Assembly (NCBI GenBank): GCA_026874595.1
Contig: CM049319.1
Coordinates: forward strand, 57,358,917 to 57,422,916
DNA from: Sipunculus nudus
Taxonomy: Eukaryota > Annelida > Sipuncula > Golfingiida > Sipunculidae
Reading direction: 5' to 3'
DNA: 64,000 bases
Part shown: positions 16,701 through 31,700 of the stretch, in pieces
Layout: every line of letters starts with the position of its first letter
How positions within the stretch are numbered: the stretch's first letter is position 1
Translations under genes and position numbers: made by a program
The notes under the pieces: generated by a model
What the model was told of the DNA's origin: nothing
The model's input: the letters and a program-made list of their open reading frames with translations, nothing else
Database searches by the model: none

Positions 16701-19700
16701 CTGCAACCATGTTTGCACAGTGTCCATCTGTTCGTCTGCCTTGGGTTAAAATCACTCATATCTCTGCAGTGACTTGACTAATTCACCTGAAATTTGGCAT
16801 GCGTAAACATCCTGGATAGCTTTTCTGATTTTATGACAGGTGGCGCCACCTACATTCACGTTTACGCTGCAGACATCCAAGCTCATATCTCATGAACCGT
16901 TTGACCGATCAGGAAAATTCTTTTGCACAAATGTAGCCCTTGGAGAGCTTTATAACATACACCAAAAATGGTGGCGCCACCTGCAATCATGTTTGCACAG
17001 TGTCCATCTGTTCGTCTGCCTTGGGTTAAAATCACTCATATCTCTGCAGTGACTTGACTAATTCACCTGAAATTGGGCATGCGTATACATCCTGGATAGC
17101 TTTTCTGATTTTATGACAGGTGGCGCCACCTACATTCACGTTTACGCTGCAGACATCAAAAGTCATATCTCGGGAACCGTTTGACTGATCAGGAAAATTC
17201 TTTTGCACAAATGTAGCCCTTGGAGAGCTTTATAACATACACCAAAAATGGTGGCGCTACCTGCAACCATGTTTGCACAGTGTCCATCTGTTTGTCTGTC
17301 TTGGGTTAAAATCACTCATATCTCTGCAGTGACTTGACTAATTCACCTGAAATTTGGCATGCGTATACATCCTGGATAGCTTTTCTGATTTTATGACAGG
17401 TGGCGCCACCTACATTCACGTTTACGCTGCAGACATCCAAGCTCATATCTCAGGAACCGTTTGACCGATCAGGAAAATTTTTTTGCACAAATGTAGCCCT
17501 TGGAGAGCTTTATAACATACACTGAAAATGGTGGCACCACCTGCAACCATGTTTGCACAGTGTCCATCTGTTCGTCTGCCTTGGGTTTAAATCACTCATA
17601 TTTCTGCAGTGGTTTGACTAATTCACCTGAAATTCGGCATGCTTATACATCCTGGATAGCTTTTCTGATTTTATGACAGGTGGCGCCACCTACAATCAAG
17701 TTTACGCTGCAGACATCCAAGCTCATATCTAGGGAACCGTTTGATCGATTGGGCCAAAATTTTGCATGTGTATAAATCTCACATAGCTCTTTATCATACG
17801 CAAAACTGGTGGCGCCACCTGCAGCCATGTTTGCACAGCTCCCATCTGTTTGTCTGCCATGGGATAAAATATCCATGCTAATATGCAACACTTCACCCGT
17901 TCCACTCTGATTTAGGCGGATACAAGTAGTCGCTTGTCGACTACCCGTATTCTAGTTTTTATTATAGTCAGAACTTAAACTTATCCAGAGCTTTTAGATA
18001 GCTAGCATATCAGGCACTCTATTGGTATTCATTTATGAATTAATCATCTGAAAATTTTAGAATTATAAAATTAAATGCATTAAATATGTAACAGATGCAT
18101 CAACCTATATAAAAGAGACAAAGTCATGTATGTAAGGATTTATATTATAAAAGAAAATATTGGATGCCAGTCCAAGCAGGATAGACAAGGGTACCAGTCG
18201 AAGGATGAATAAACAAGAGGAGTACCAGTCTGCCTTGAAGCTGAAACCATCTGGATAACCATGAGACTGTCCATCCGGTCCTGGAACACCAGACGACCTT
18301 GACCTGTCCTTTTGTCAGCCCTCTCGATGGCACCAAGGTGCCAGTCAGTCCAGTAGATGTGTTCACCATGCTGAAACAAGAAAATACAAGGTGTTACTGC
18401 GAACTCATTAGCCGAAGCTCACGACCCGATTGTCAAAATGTAATTTCTAGACTTACTTTGGTTCCAGAACAACAAAATAGTTTGTGACCAGTTTTAAGAT
18501 GACTACATATAATTAGCATTTCTGGCAGCACTTAACAGAAGTATGCTTAAGGAGTGCACATGGCTGGGGTCTTGACCACAGCAACCTGTAGCTGCTCAAC
18601 AAAGCAAAAACTTAACAGGCAGCACTTAACAAGTGGTCATGTTTATAACTTTAATTTTCTATATTTATGGTAAGAGGTTGCAGCCTCCTGATGAGAAAAT
18701 TAAGTGACATATATCTTGTAAGAAGTAAAATCATACAATGAATGAAGTCAAAAGGGGACATATTTGAATTGGGTACCAGACTCCAAGTCGATAAGCCCTC
18801 TTGACAACAAATCTGGCTAACAATGGGTGCTACTTTCTGTCACATTCTGAAACATTAGGAGGCACGTGGTTTTATTTAACAACAAACTTGGAGGAGCCCC
18901 TTGTGGGTTAGTCTTTGCTAACCTGAGTACAGAACCTCAAAGTTACAATCACTTCTTCAAATGAGAAGTTATGTTATGCAAAAGAGAGAAAGTAAAGCCT
19001 TGGAGCCATTTTATATCGCTATTGACTCAGGTGACCTGTGAACCATGGGGCATGACACTATGCTGAAGACGAAATGGACCAGCACTGAAAGAGTGGGGAG
19101 TAAACCTGTTGTAAGTCTGATGACCTCTGACCCCACTGAATATGGGCATTTTTTGTAAGTTATGGCAGTAGGATAGAAGGATGATGTCCAGCAAGATATT
19201 TCAGTGCAATATAAGGTCAGCTGAAACATTATAAATAAACCCTAACATTATTTATAATAGATTGAAAAATCCAGGCAAATACTCATATGGACATTTCTTC
19301 CAGTAACAGGCCAAAGACAGAATAACATCAGAAAAGCACAAACCATTGTTAGACCAAACGGATGCATAACATTCTGTATCAACAACACACGGTTGTTGCC
19401 ATTCAGATCAGATGTTTCTATCTTGTCCCTGTAGGCATCAGCCCAGTACAGTCTTCTGGACTCGTAATCGATGCACAACCCATTAGGCCATCCTGTGTAA
19501 CAAGACAAATTACACTACAAACAGGCAATTTCTTTATCTTGTAAAAATCATATTAATTCATCTGTTTTTAGTGAACTTTTATCTCATAATATCATAATTG
19601 CAATTTTCAGTTTTTATCATTTTTATCTCAACCATGAAATCAAATAATTTGAATAAATTTCAATATATTATATATATAAATAAATTTTAATCACTGTATT

Positions 19701-22700
19701 GATATATTTGATTTATAAATATCACTGAATCACAGCTAAGTAGACAGAGCTGATCACCTTTTTTACAGGTGCAAAATTTGGAGACTCTCCAAAACAGAAC
19801 ACATATAGTCTGTACCCTTATCCCTGTCTGCAAGTTTTCCTGGATATTTTTATAAAAAGAAGACAATATGAAAAATTCTCATTCTGCTGGCTGAGGAGTG
19901 AATAATAACATTTTACCTTGCACTAAATTTGTATGAGATATATAATCCAAAATATGGCACACCACTCAATGATTGAGATATATTTATCACTGGAGGAAAG
20001 AGATACTGTGGATTAAGAAATTTCATGGTTTTTACCTTAACGCTTTTCGTTGGGTTAAAATTTTCATGGACTAATTGTTCCTAATTATGCATTTTATCAA
20101 AATTCATTTGTGAACAGACCTGAAAATACGCTAAAGATAAGTGAATGTTTGGTAAAAATGCATTGAAAGTTTAAAACTTTAAAACTCAATAATTAAAATG
20201 TAAGATTCATGCAGTCCCTGTGCAAGTGGTGTTGGCTCATGACACAACAACTAAAATATCGTTTGACTTATCTGAATTGTGGGTGAAATTATTTAGATAA
20301 ATCTCAATTGATTTCTCAGGGATAATTCCACCTGATTCCATCAAATGAAATCATACATCACTAGGTTAAGAGAGCAAGTCCTGGTGTGACTGGTATGTTG
20401 TTCGTTCGGAAGAAACCCCATTTCCACTCCAGTGGGGACCAGTCCACCTCTGGATTTAGGCCACGGTTAAAATGGGCCCCCGCTCAATATTGTGCTCAGC
20501 TGACCATGACTCATCACCCAGCCCAGACACAAACTAGATTAACTCAACCGCACAGTTTAGCTCTTATTGTTTGGCCAGAAATTAAAGGCATACACCTATA
20601 GAATGGTGTTCCCTTGTTTATAGAGTGAAGTTATCTGTTTGTTTCCAACATCACACGGTACTTGTGCCAGAATGAGAAACAATGTATATGGACCATCATT
20701 CTGTCACTTGGCCGCATCAGCTGCAAGTGGACTAAGCCTGTCATTACTGGCATCCAACAAAATTAATAAAAACTAGATGTGTCGGAACGACACAAATCCC
20801 CCCCCCCCCCGGTGCAAATTAGAAAGATTTGTTAAATTTTGTAATTTTTTTTAAGTTCAGGAGCCGTCTAACGGTCAAAAGTAGGTCAACTGGGAAGAAA
20901 CTTGATCTGTAACTGGTCATTATCTGCCAACACACCAAAAATCAGGCCAATATCTGCAGGCATTGCGAAAAAAAGTCCGTACATGTGTATTTGTCATGAA
21001 CATTTATATTTTTCATGAAATTTTCTTTGTTTAGGAGCCATAAAACGGTCAACAGTAGATCAACAAGGATGAAACGGGAACTCGATCTGTAACTGGTCAT
21101 TATCTGCCCACACACCAAAAATCAGGCCAATTTCTGCAGGCATTGCGAAAAAAAGTCTGTACAACTGTTTGATTTCGGAATGACGGAAGGACAGTATGAC
21201 GTTAGGACAGAATGACGGACATGGGTAAAACAATATGCCCCGGCCACTTTGTTGTGGGGGCATAAAAATATTCAATTAAAAAAAATTGCATTACTCTAAC
21301 AAACAATTAAATATGACAAGCAGTGCAACTATAATGTTTAGCCAGATAATATGAAAGAGCAAGTCCACACCCACCAGTGTAAGGTAGTGCAAACGCACTT
21401 TCAAACCGTAACTGGTACAACTTGTAAGTCTGACACTGCTGAAATCTTAAATTTTTTACTCAACCAAAGGAAGAATTAAAAATCTCGCCGAACAAAATAA
21501 AATTTATTAAGTATTCCTATTTAAATTCACAGGCTACATATCGCTTTCTGTGCATTTTATTGACCAATATCACTGATAGCATGGACAGTGACAATCATGT
21601 CATAACTCCATGTGCAAACAAGGAATACAGACCTTCAAAAACTTGACTTTTAAACTTAATGAGCGTTTGGTTTTTAATTTTGGATAAGTCATCCACAAAT
21701 TCCAAGAAAATAAAAACCGAACAAACAATGCTGAATCTACAGAATAGCAATTTCAGCTCTCGCTACAATGGGCAATGAAAGCCTTCTGTGTACTAGGAGA
21801 ATTTTTGAGGCTGGCAAGCACAATTATGTCAAATGGGCCGAGCATTAAACCTGTGATGGTTAGGTCAATTAGACACACATGCCCCTGTCTTTACCTTGTG
21901 ACCATTTTTTGAATTCTCTGGGAAAAGTATTACATCAGAATTTAGTTTATTTTCCTAAAACAGAAGATAATATCAGGCTGTATATCAATTATATTTTATT
22001 ATAAAGAAAATGTAATACAACTACACTGCAGCAACTATTTATAGGTGTCTAGAATTCTGTTGCGTATTAGCACCTTTTTTTAATCTGAATCAATTGGTGT
22101 TCTTGCCACAATCTCTTTACCAAAATTGTTACATCTGTATAAAGTATAACCCAAAAAGAATTCAATCTAATTTTCAGTTGTTTATTTGAACCAGAAGCAC
22201 CATATTATCCTACCCGTAAGTTGGTAAATGTTCACATATTCTGAATGGACAGGTAAATTTTACAACAAGACTGAAAAAGTATATAATGTTAATTGATTTT
22301 GCCATATTTGTTGTCCCAAAATCTGTAGACCAATTATTTGATATTTTAATATGGCCTTATACAAAATTCAACATGAGCTCACCAAGTTCCGTGGTAATTA
22401 TGGCTTTCCTGTTTGTACCATCCAGGTTAGACCTCTCAATGCGGGCCTTCTTGCCCCAATCTGTCCAGAAGAGTAACCTAAAAAACAACCATCATATAAC
22501 CACATGAAATACCGAACACCTCCTCAAAAGAATATTTTCTTTAACCGCTGAAAAAATATTAATTCAAGGATCTAGGAAACTTTCATGGTATTCACTAGTT
22601 GTAGGAAGCAGTTGAAAAATCATATTCAATGACTGAAAAATATAATAATACTGATGATTGCTTATTAATTATTTTGAGTACCATCTGTTTTACTGCGAAA

Positions 22701-25700
22701 TTTATTGTGTACAATTATACGTAAAATATTGACCAACTAAAACCTGTGTTACTTGTACATTGATGCTAAAAGGTCAAGGTAATGGCTGGGTTATTGACAC
22801 TTTATCATTACACAAGGTTGAGATTGAAAGCAGTTTGCGATTTTGTGCCTGCTCTTTTTTATATCTCTGACAGAATTTTAATATTTTATTGGGATAATAT
22901 GATTTCTTTGGATTGGCATACATAATCGTTTGTAATTGAAAATTGCAAAATGCAACTCATTCAATCAGTTATGAAAGATAAAGACCAATCATAAATATAA
23001 CTGATTAACTTGCACACCATTTGGTATTCCGTGACCCATAAGCCATTAAACAGAGCAGATTCTGAGCATTATGTGTTGCAATAACAAAGCTGAAGATCAC
23101 CTAGACAGAGCTAACATGATGGAAAGGTTCATCGGTCTGCAGTTTGACCTCCTATTTCAAACAAAGCGGCATTAAAGGAACCTATTTAGATACCTGGTAA
23201 GTAAAATATACATGAAATACAGTGTTTTCTCTGTCAATTATTAAGGTATTATCCAATATTTCATTCTAAAGCCATTTGGTTACACCTGTACACTGGCTGA
23301 AATAAACTTTCACCAGGTGCAATCAGTGGTGCATAATGAGAAGTGCACATGTGCCACCTGGTGGCCATACTGCAAAACTTCACAAACCAAGATTTTTTTT
23401 TTTAGCTTCCAACTGGTGTATATTTGTGTTTCTTCTTTTTTGTTTCTTCTCCTTGTTCAGGAGTTGTTGTTGCATATACACAGAGACCAGACCACATACT
23501 CATACCACACAGTCACAAAGTCTTGTTATGGTTAATGTACACACATGGACTGTGCTATCTCACTTATAGAACCATAACAACATAAGAAAGAGCTGAATTA
23601 GATGAAAAATCTGCAGGCCAAGTTGGTTTGGCTTGGAATCTTTTGTATTCAGCTAAATTTAATTGTGAGATAATTCATATATTTCTAATTATATAAAATG
23701 TACCACAATACTTTGTTCATGAACACTAAATGATACATTATATTCTGTATTTGTAATAGTTCAGATTCTAAGCATAGTTTTTCCTCCTTCATGTAAAAAT
23801 AACTGAATTTCCTGTCAATTTTTTTAAAGCTATGCATTATTGTACAAAGTGGCTGATATTAAACTTTGGATGCTGCTTTCCTTCTGATAATAAATGAAGG
23901 GGCATCTGACAATACCAGTATGATGTCTTTTTATCATGTTGTATCAGTGAATCTGCCTGTTGTTAATGCCCAAATATTTATAAATTAATTTTATGCAGAA
24001 TAAGGTGGATAAGGCAAATATAATGCACTTAGAAGGTTACCCTTTCTTAGGAAACACTGCTATTGCTCTTGGTTCATCCAGATTTTGGTGGAACAGTAAC
24101 ATCCGGGAACTACCATCCACTCTGGACACTTCTATCACATTACGACCTGAAAATACAAAATTTAACATCATGCATACCTATATTTATGAACTGTAAACAT
24201 CTTTCAGACAAATTATGTATGTTGGATTAGGTTCCTGGAGATACAAACACGGTAGGTCCCTGTTACTAACATTAAAGTCTCTGACAGGAATTCACAACAC
24301 CTTTGTCCTCAATGTTCTCTGAAACTGCATTGCGTATGACACTGTGCCATACCTCACTTTAATTAAAAAGTTACTGTCCCAGCAGTGACATGGTTGCTTT
24401 CAGAAAAAAATAATTCTTAATGTACACATCATTTTGAGTAAATTTGCCTGTTTCTGTCCTGGAAGGAGAGTACACCACCAAAAACAGTTGAACTGCCTTC
24501 AGCAAAGCCTGGAATGCGGCCTTGTGGTCATTCACAATTCAATCAACCTCCATGCAGAACAGGACCTGGGTTGTGCATGTGGATAAACCTGGGTGTGACT
24601 GACCCACTTGCAGGGTTAATTATATTAATAAATGTGAACACCAGGTGTACTCGATCCCTTGGCACTCATTTCTTATGTCAGCATACCACAATGGTAGAAA
24701 GAGATCCATGGTGGGGGGGGGGGGGGGCTCCTTTTCAGGTCCCACAATCATTATTAATGGACATAGACCCATCCCCCACCCCCCTCATTTTCAGACCTGG
24801 GGCCTTGAAACCACTGAACCAGAGGGAGGCCCCTGTTGAGCTCAATTATCTCTAATTTTATCCATTTCCTTTAGCAGTTATTAACAAGGGACCTATGGGT
24901 CACTGTGCTCAGCTGAAGTTAACCTTGAAGGTAAAAATCTGAAATAATATCAAATGGAGATAAAGTGTAAGAGGAAGAGGTAATAAAGGCCATGGTTGGT
25001 TTATATGATTGGTTTGTATTGATGAGCAAGAAATTGTTGCAAAAAATATTTTGTGACCTGACCATGTGTTTCCTAATGTTGAAACTAAAGCATGTGAGCA
25101 GTTTGTGAACAAATGATCTGTACTATTACCATGATCATTAGTTGGTTTTTGATTAACTGTTGACATTTCAGTAGTTTACACATTTGTTCAACTGAATCTA
25201 TTTTTTTGTATAATATATATTATTAAATATATATGTATTTTTTTATGAAATGTATACAGTTGAAATATAGCTAATTAACAACATAAAACAGGGCAAACAA
25301 AGCCTGATCTCAAATTCTGCTGAGGCAGGAAAATAATGAACAAATGTTTGTATTAAATCCTGATTTTTTAATCACATCAATTATTTTCTAATTTAAGTTT
25401 ATATTTCTATACATTTCCAATTTAACATATATATCTGAATATAAAAGTTGATTCATAATTCTCAATTGCATCATCATAAATCTCAATCTTGTCAGATAAC
25501 ACCACATCATGCATACAAATGTTTATTTATTTTTTACCACAAAAATATATCTTTTAAATCTGCAAAACAATAAATATCTAAAAATAATACTTGATTTTGA
25601 TTTCACAATTTTTAATTGTGTCTTTATTTATCCATAATGTGCTTCATATTTTATAATAATTTAAGCATACTGATGGGTTCAATTATATTTGTTAAAATCA

Positions 25701-28700
25701 TTTAAAAGAAATTTGATTTTTTTTTAAAATGTTACATTACACAACATTGCATCTTCTTGATTACACCTTGAATTATTTTTTCAAGGAAAGTTTTTGCATA
25801 TCGGAGTGGAAACAGCATTACAATTAAGGAGATACAGTGAAAACAATAACAATAAGTGCATAACACTTGGTGGGTTGGGTTTGCGGGGGTGGGGGATGGG
25901 GGGGGGGGGGGGGTGGGGGGGGGGGGGGGGGTGATTGGGGTGGTGATATGAGAATAACTGTACACCTGTCACAGCAGGGGATCTCCCCCAGTGACTGTAA
26001 CAAATCAGAAACCCTGGCATAGCTGACTTCCAGTGACCTGGAGTGGGACCCTGCATCTGTAATCAAAGCAAGTGACTACAGAAAAAAAAAAAAATCAATA
26101 ACTAGCTTAATTTTAAAGCTTTAATTTTCAAATTTCAGATTTAGACAAACTAAATATTTATGTTTACATGCTGTGAAAATTAAATCAATGGTGCTTACAG
26201 GAAAAAAACGTGCCATGGTCAAAGTTGGGCAAAATTTAAGGTACTAATTTTTTTTTTATGCTAATAACTTAAAAAATTTACAAAATTCAGATCTAATTTT
26301 CGGTAAACAATTGAATCTTAATTAAACATAGTTATATACTTGAGAAAATAGACTCTAGTTTCAAAATTTTTCATGTTAAGTGAGTTATTATTTTTCCTGA
26401 TTTTTTACAAAGTCCATTATGTTTGGGCCCATAACTTAAAGAATTTATAGTTTACAGACTTAATTTCTTGCATGTACATAGGAACCATATAGAGGAATAT
26501 TTATGGTAAATATGAGGAAAAACAGATGAGTGGTTTTGATATAAGCAGTCCTGAAGTGTGAAAATAGGATTTTAATAAAAAATTGAGGTTTTTCCTTAAT
26601 TTCTCAAAGGAACGAAGTTGCCAAGACCCAGTTTTCGGCTTGGTAGGAGATCTTGGGGACATCTAACATTATGCTGAATTTTGGATTCCTAGGTCTTACG
26701 GTTTCAAAACGTGCCACATCTACGGACGGACGGACGGACAGACGGACGGACAATGGACCACGACTATAGCTCAGATGACTTATAGTCAGCTGAGCTAAAA
26801 ATTATTTTCATTGTTATATATAATTTTTTCCCCTGGCAATTAAATTATTAATTTACCCACAATTGATAACATTCTATTTCATAAGTTGAGGAAAGTAATG
26901 ATCAGCCCTGTGATTGAGATAGGGAGTCTTTCTTTTATTACATAATGTTGGGTCACAACACCAAACCCCCCCCCCCCCCCCCTCCAATTTTGCCTGTGAA
27001 TGAGACCAGGAATGCCTATAATAATGTCTGCATGTTTATGTGAATCCCTTAAAAACACAAAAGATGACTCTACCTGCACTATATATTTTTAGCTTACGCC
27101 ACTACATCCATATATTTTCAATGTTGCAATTCATACATTACTATCAACCGAAATCTGGACATCTGCATCCCTCTTGATCTGATATTGATGATTTACCAAC
27201 TAGTTCACAATACTTCTCTTAGAATAAGGTATATGATGTCTCTTTTCATTTTTAGCTCAACATTCCTTACTTCATTCCTACACTGTCCCCCCCCCTAAAA
27301 AAGACATAAAACCCTGGTTTACCGGGTATATCAGCTGGTATTTCATAAACCACCAGTGATTAGATACAGATATATTGCATGTGCAGAACTGATACAGATT
27401 TAGAATCTGACAAGCTGCAAGGGAAACAGTTGGCAAGAAATAAAATTCTGCTACTTATTAGCATTGTTTTAGTTGAGTCACAATCCTCTGAGGCAAACCC
27501 TAAATCCAAGTCATGACCTTCAAGGTCAAGACTGAGTCAAGGCCCTTCAAGATAGAAAGCAATGCAGAGTCATGGTCCTCCAAAACCGAGTCACCACCAT
27601 GCACATCAAAGTCCATACAACTAGGATCTAATGTCTGAGGCCATTATTTTTCAACTGAGTTTCTCTAAACAAAGGCAATACTTTAGAGCAGAAAGAATGG
27701 GACATTATTTTCCAAGCAAATGTGTAAAAATTAGGTCAAACTGTAGCGGCCTTGAGCCGGCCTCGGCCAATGTCACCCAGGCCGAGTACAAGGCTTGCAA
27801 CACTGCTTATTAGTGCATAATAATTTACCATGTTTTATCTCTGTCAAGTCTGTCATACAGATATCATATGAATTACCTGGATAAATACAATGCTCCAGTA
27901 TACACATACCAGTCTTAAAGTAATGTTACATGTTACATGTCTGTCTGTATGGGTAAGGTAAAGGTTTGGTTATTATCCTGCCATGCTCCAAAGTCTCTTA
28001 TGATCAGTAGTATCAGACTGTCTGGTACCACAAAGTATCAAGTAAAACCACATATATTTCTATGAATATTGTTTCTGAAAAACAAGCCGCAGGTTCTTCA
28101 GGTCTCAAGTGGACCATTCAGTGCACGCTATCAACTGCTCTCCACATTAAGGGTTCCCATACCCCAAAGTCTTGATTGTGCTTATACACAAAAAAATAGG
28201 CTTATACTCAAGGTTTTACAGTAATCAGCAAAGTCACATGACTTACCTGTGTCTGTCCAGTACATATTCTTTGCAATCCAGTCCACAGCAATACCATCTG
28301 CTGTAGTTATTTCTTCATTTATTAAAGTCTCCATGTTGCTTCCATTCAGATCTGCCCTCCTGTAGGATAGAAAAGACATATTTTGGATTACTGCTTGTTT
28401 GTAATGTTACATTAGACAGACAGAGGGCCTTAACATTTTAATCTCAGGCACAGAAGATGAATCACATCAGTAATTGCCAATGAGCACATTTTGTGCATTT
28501 TTTTTTTGGCAGAGGTAACTAGCTTGATTTTTTTATGCTGTACTATCTGATTCTTAATCTAAGTATGTACATCTGCAGAGTTCCACTTTGGTTTGGGACT
28601 ATGTGACAGCACACACTCCATGTAATGTTAATTTGTATCACGGTGTTTTCCAGACACTGTATCTACGGCACCTGTGGGTCCTGGGTGTGTAATCACCCCA

Positions 28701-31700
28701 ACTGCTGGGTCATAACACCAAGAAACCCCCCCCCCTTTTTGGTTATCAGACAGGTGCACGAACATGACAGATACTGCCATCTGAAAGAGCATATAATTGT
28801 GGTCAGAGGTCACAAGCCAAACCAAGGGCGAAGGGGATTTTATATGCACATTTCAGGAGGTGGAATTAAAATTAATTAAACTTCAACTTCGTGGTAATCT
28901 TTTTTAATTTTTAAATTCAACATTACCGTATAACATCAAGGTAGACATCAGTATAATAAAGCTTCTGTTCTTCATAGTCGTAGTCCAGGGCGACAGCGTT
29001 ATGTAAATCAGGCAAGGGCAGGGAGATTTCTGTACGATCTGGGGTATCCATGGAGATCCTCTCTATGTGGTCTCTGCTCGCGAACAGTAAATAGTTAACA
29101 GGAGCTGAAAAGAAAATAATTTTCCAAGTATAAACAAAAAAGAATTTTATGAAAATACTATTGGTCTGCTAATTCACAGACTATATTGATGATTGGTCAT
29201 TTTTTTGCATAATCGAAAAAATTAGTTGCATTTCTGCATAACTGATCACAATTCATATTTGAACAAAACAAACAACTGTAATCAGTCACATGAGAGGTAT
29301 CACATTCTTCATTTAACTCAAGTTTTAAATCCTCAACATCCCCATCTCATTGGTTTGATTCTTTGCCCTGTGCCACCCCTGGTGTTGGAACCCTGAAAAA
29401 TTAGCTTAATAAAGCAGCGGTTAAAATGAAGGAGATCTGCAGCATATAAACACTGAATAAGGAGTGTCATTTCTGTCATACTTACTAGTATCACAAGTGC
29501 GGCCATCTTCTCTCAGCTTGATCCCAGTTGGACAGGCACAGGAAAACCCTTGTGGATTTGGTAAACAAAGATGGCTGCACTCTCCGTTTTTCTCTCCACA
29601 GCGATTCACACCTGAATGAATAAAAGGTTTAGATAAAATATAAAAATAAAAATGTATATGAAAAAGAGCATAATAAGAGTGGAAAACAGGCCCATGGTTA
29701 ATCGTGTGATGTCTGACCTCAATAAATATGTGCAGATTCTGGTAAGAATCAAACTAAGACAAGGTACTTTATTTGTAAACATACATAGAGAGTCTGATCA
29801 AGATTAATTAAATTGCAGGTAAATGATTAAGATTATACCACAAAGAAATTAGGTGACCTTTGACTTTATTAAATATGCACAGGTTGTACCAAAAATCAAA
29901 TTCTGGCACAATACTTGTTAAGCCTGCAGACCTGATTTTACTGACAATATACTTCTATTTACCATGGTCACATCATCCATGGATGTTACATCCCTTGGCA
30001 TATTAACCTTGACTTCATATCCTGCTAGATTTTAACCTTGGACTTTAAATCCACAGCGTTTTGACCTTGGACATTAAATCCACAGCATTTTGACCTTGGA
30101 CTTTATATCCTACAGCATTTGGATCTTGGATGTCTGTTTGATACCACCAAATTTTAACCTTGGTCAACTACATTTTGACCTTGGACATCATATCCAAGAT
30201 AATCTAGACCTTGGACATGTTGTTAAGACACTGGACCCAGTTGCAAAACCATTGCACCTGACTTGCACCAATTAGCAGGCCTAAAAATGTTTATTTACAA
30301 AATATATTGTCAAATTGTTTCGATAGTGACACAGAGATAACCCTGGCTGACTTGAAGTCACCTTATGGTCATTCCGTTACTTTTCTTGATTGGTTAACAT
30401 ATAAGTACTATGTACTGAACAATGATGTAGGACTCCAGTCCACTTGGTTAGGGACTCAGACTTGGACTCTAGGCTTCTTTTTTTCTTGGTGGAGGTAACT
30501 GCCACCATTTTTATGCTTTCTAAGTATTACGTACATCTGCAGAAATCCATTTTGGTTTCGGACTACGTGACAGGGGTTTACATACAATAATTCTGGCGTC
30601 AACCAGACTCAGTGTATCACTCCTGCAGGTCCTGGGTGTGTGTCTTCCCCATTGCTGGGTCATTACACCGAGGATCCCCCGAAAGGTGCACTCGTTTGTC
30701 AGTGAAACATGACTGTTGGGTACAGTCTCCCCATTAAGCCTGCAGAGCACTCACCCTAGATGGGGGCCAATCATGAAACGTCTCACCGCCTTGAATCGAA
30801 CTCATGATCTCCCAGCTTTTGGCCGTGTGCTCTACCCCTGAGCCACAGAAGCTGGTTGGACTCTAGGGTTCAGTACTCCCACTCAGTGGGTAAGGACTGG
30901 AAAAATTAGGCTGAGCCAATCTAGAGTCCTGCATTAAAAAAACTTTGTCACATACTGTCGAGTAATTCCATATAGTATTCTATAGACATATGTGAACTGC
31001 CAACAGAATATAACAACTAGAATATCAGCAAAAGCTGACAAAAGCCCTCAGCCAAAAGAACAGTGTTTAGAGGTGGTAACAGTAACAAGTACTAAATATC
31101 TGTTCTCACATGGATGTACATGTCTCAGTTATAAATTTAAAATGGAGAGGTATGTACCATGATTCATAACAATCCACCAAATGCTTCCTGAAAAATAAGC
31201 TTCTAAGTTTTATTCTATTATAAGCTCTGTGACCTTGAAAAGTAGGTCAAGGTCACCCATCTTTGAACATGAACGAGATTTTTGTTGATATACATCTTCA
31301 CCAAAGAAATAAAATTCCTATTGTGAATCCTTTTAGAGATATCCCGCTCACAAGGCCAAAGTTGAAAAATCCAAGAAAAATTCAATAAAAAATCAGAAAT
31401 TGCAGGTGGCGCCCCCAAACTTGTGCAGCAGTTACAGACCATCAGTCCCTATGATCATAGTAAGTATTGTGAAAATCCATCCAATGGTTCCTGAGAAATA
31501 AGCTTTTAAGTGTTTTTTCTATAATCAGCTCTAAAACATAGAAAAATAGGTCAAGGTCACCCATCTTCGAACTTGACCGAGATTTTGTCAATATACATCT
31601 TCACCGAAAAAATAAAATTCTTACGGTGAATCCTTTTCGAGATATCCCGCTCACAAGCCCAAAGTTGAAAAATCAGATAAAAATTCATGAAAAATCTGAA

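Noticed and set aside
20386-20601. Plus-strand 71-codon open frame
   Set aside because: Intronic, no recognisable domain, length within chance expectation.
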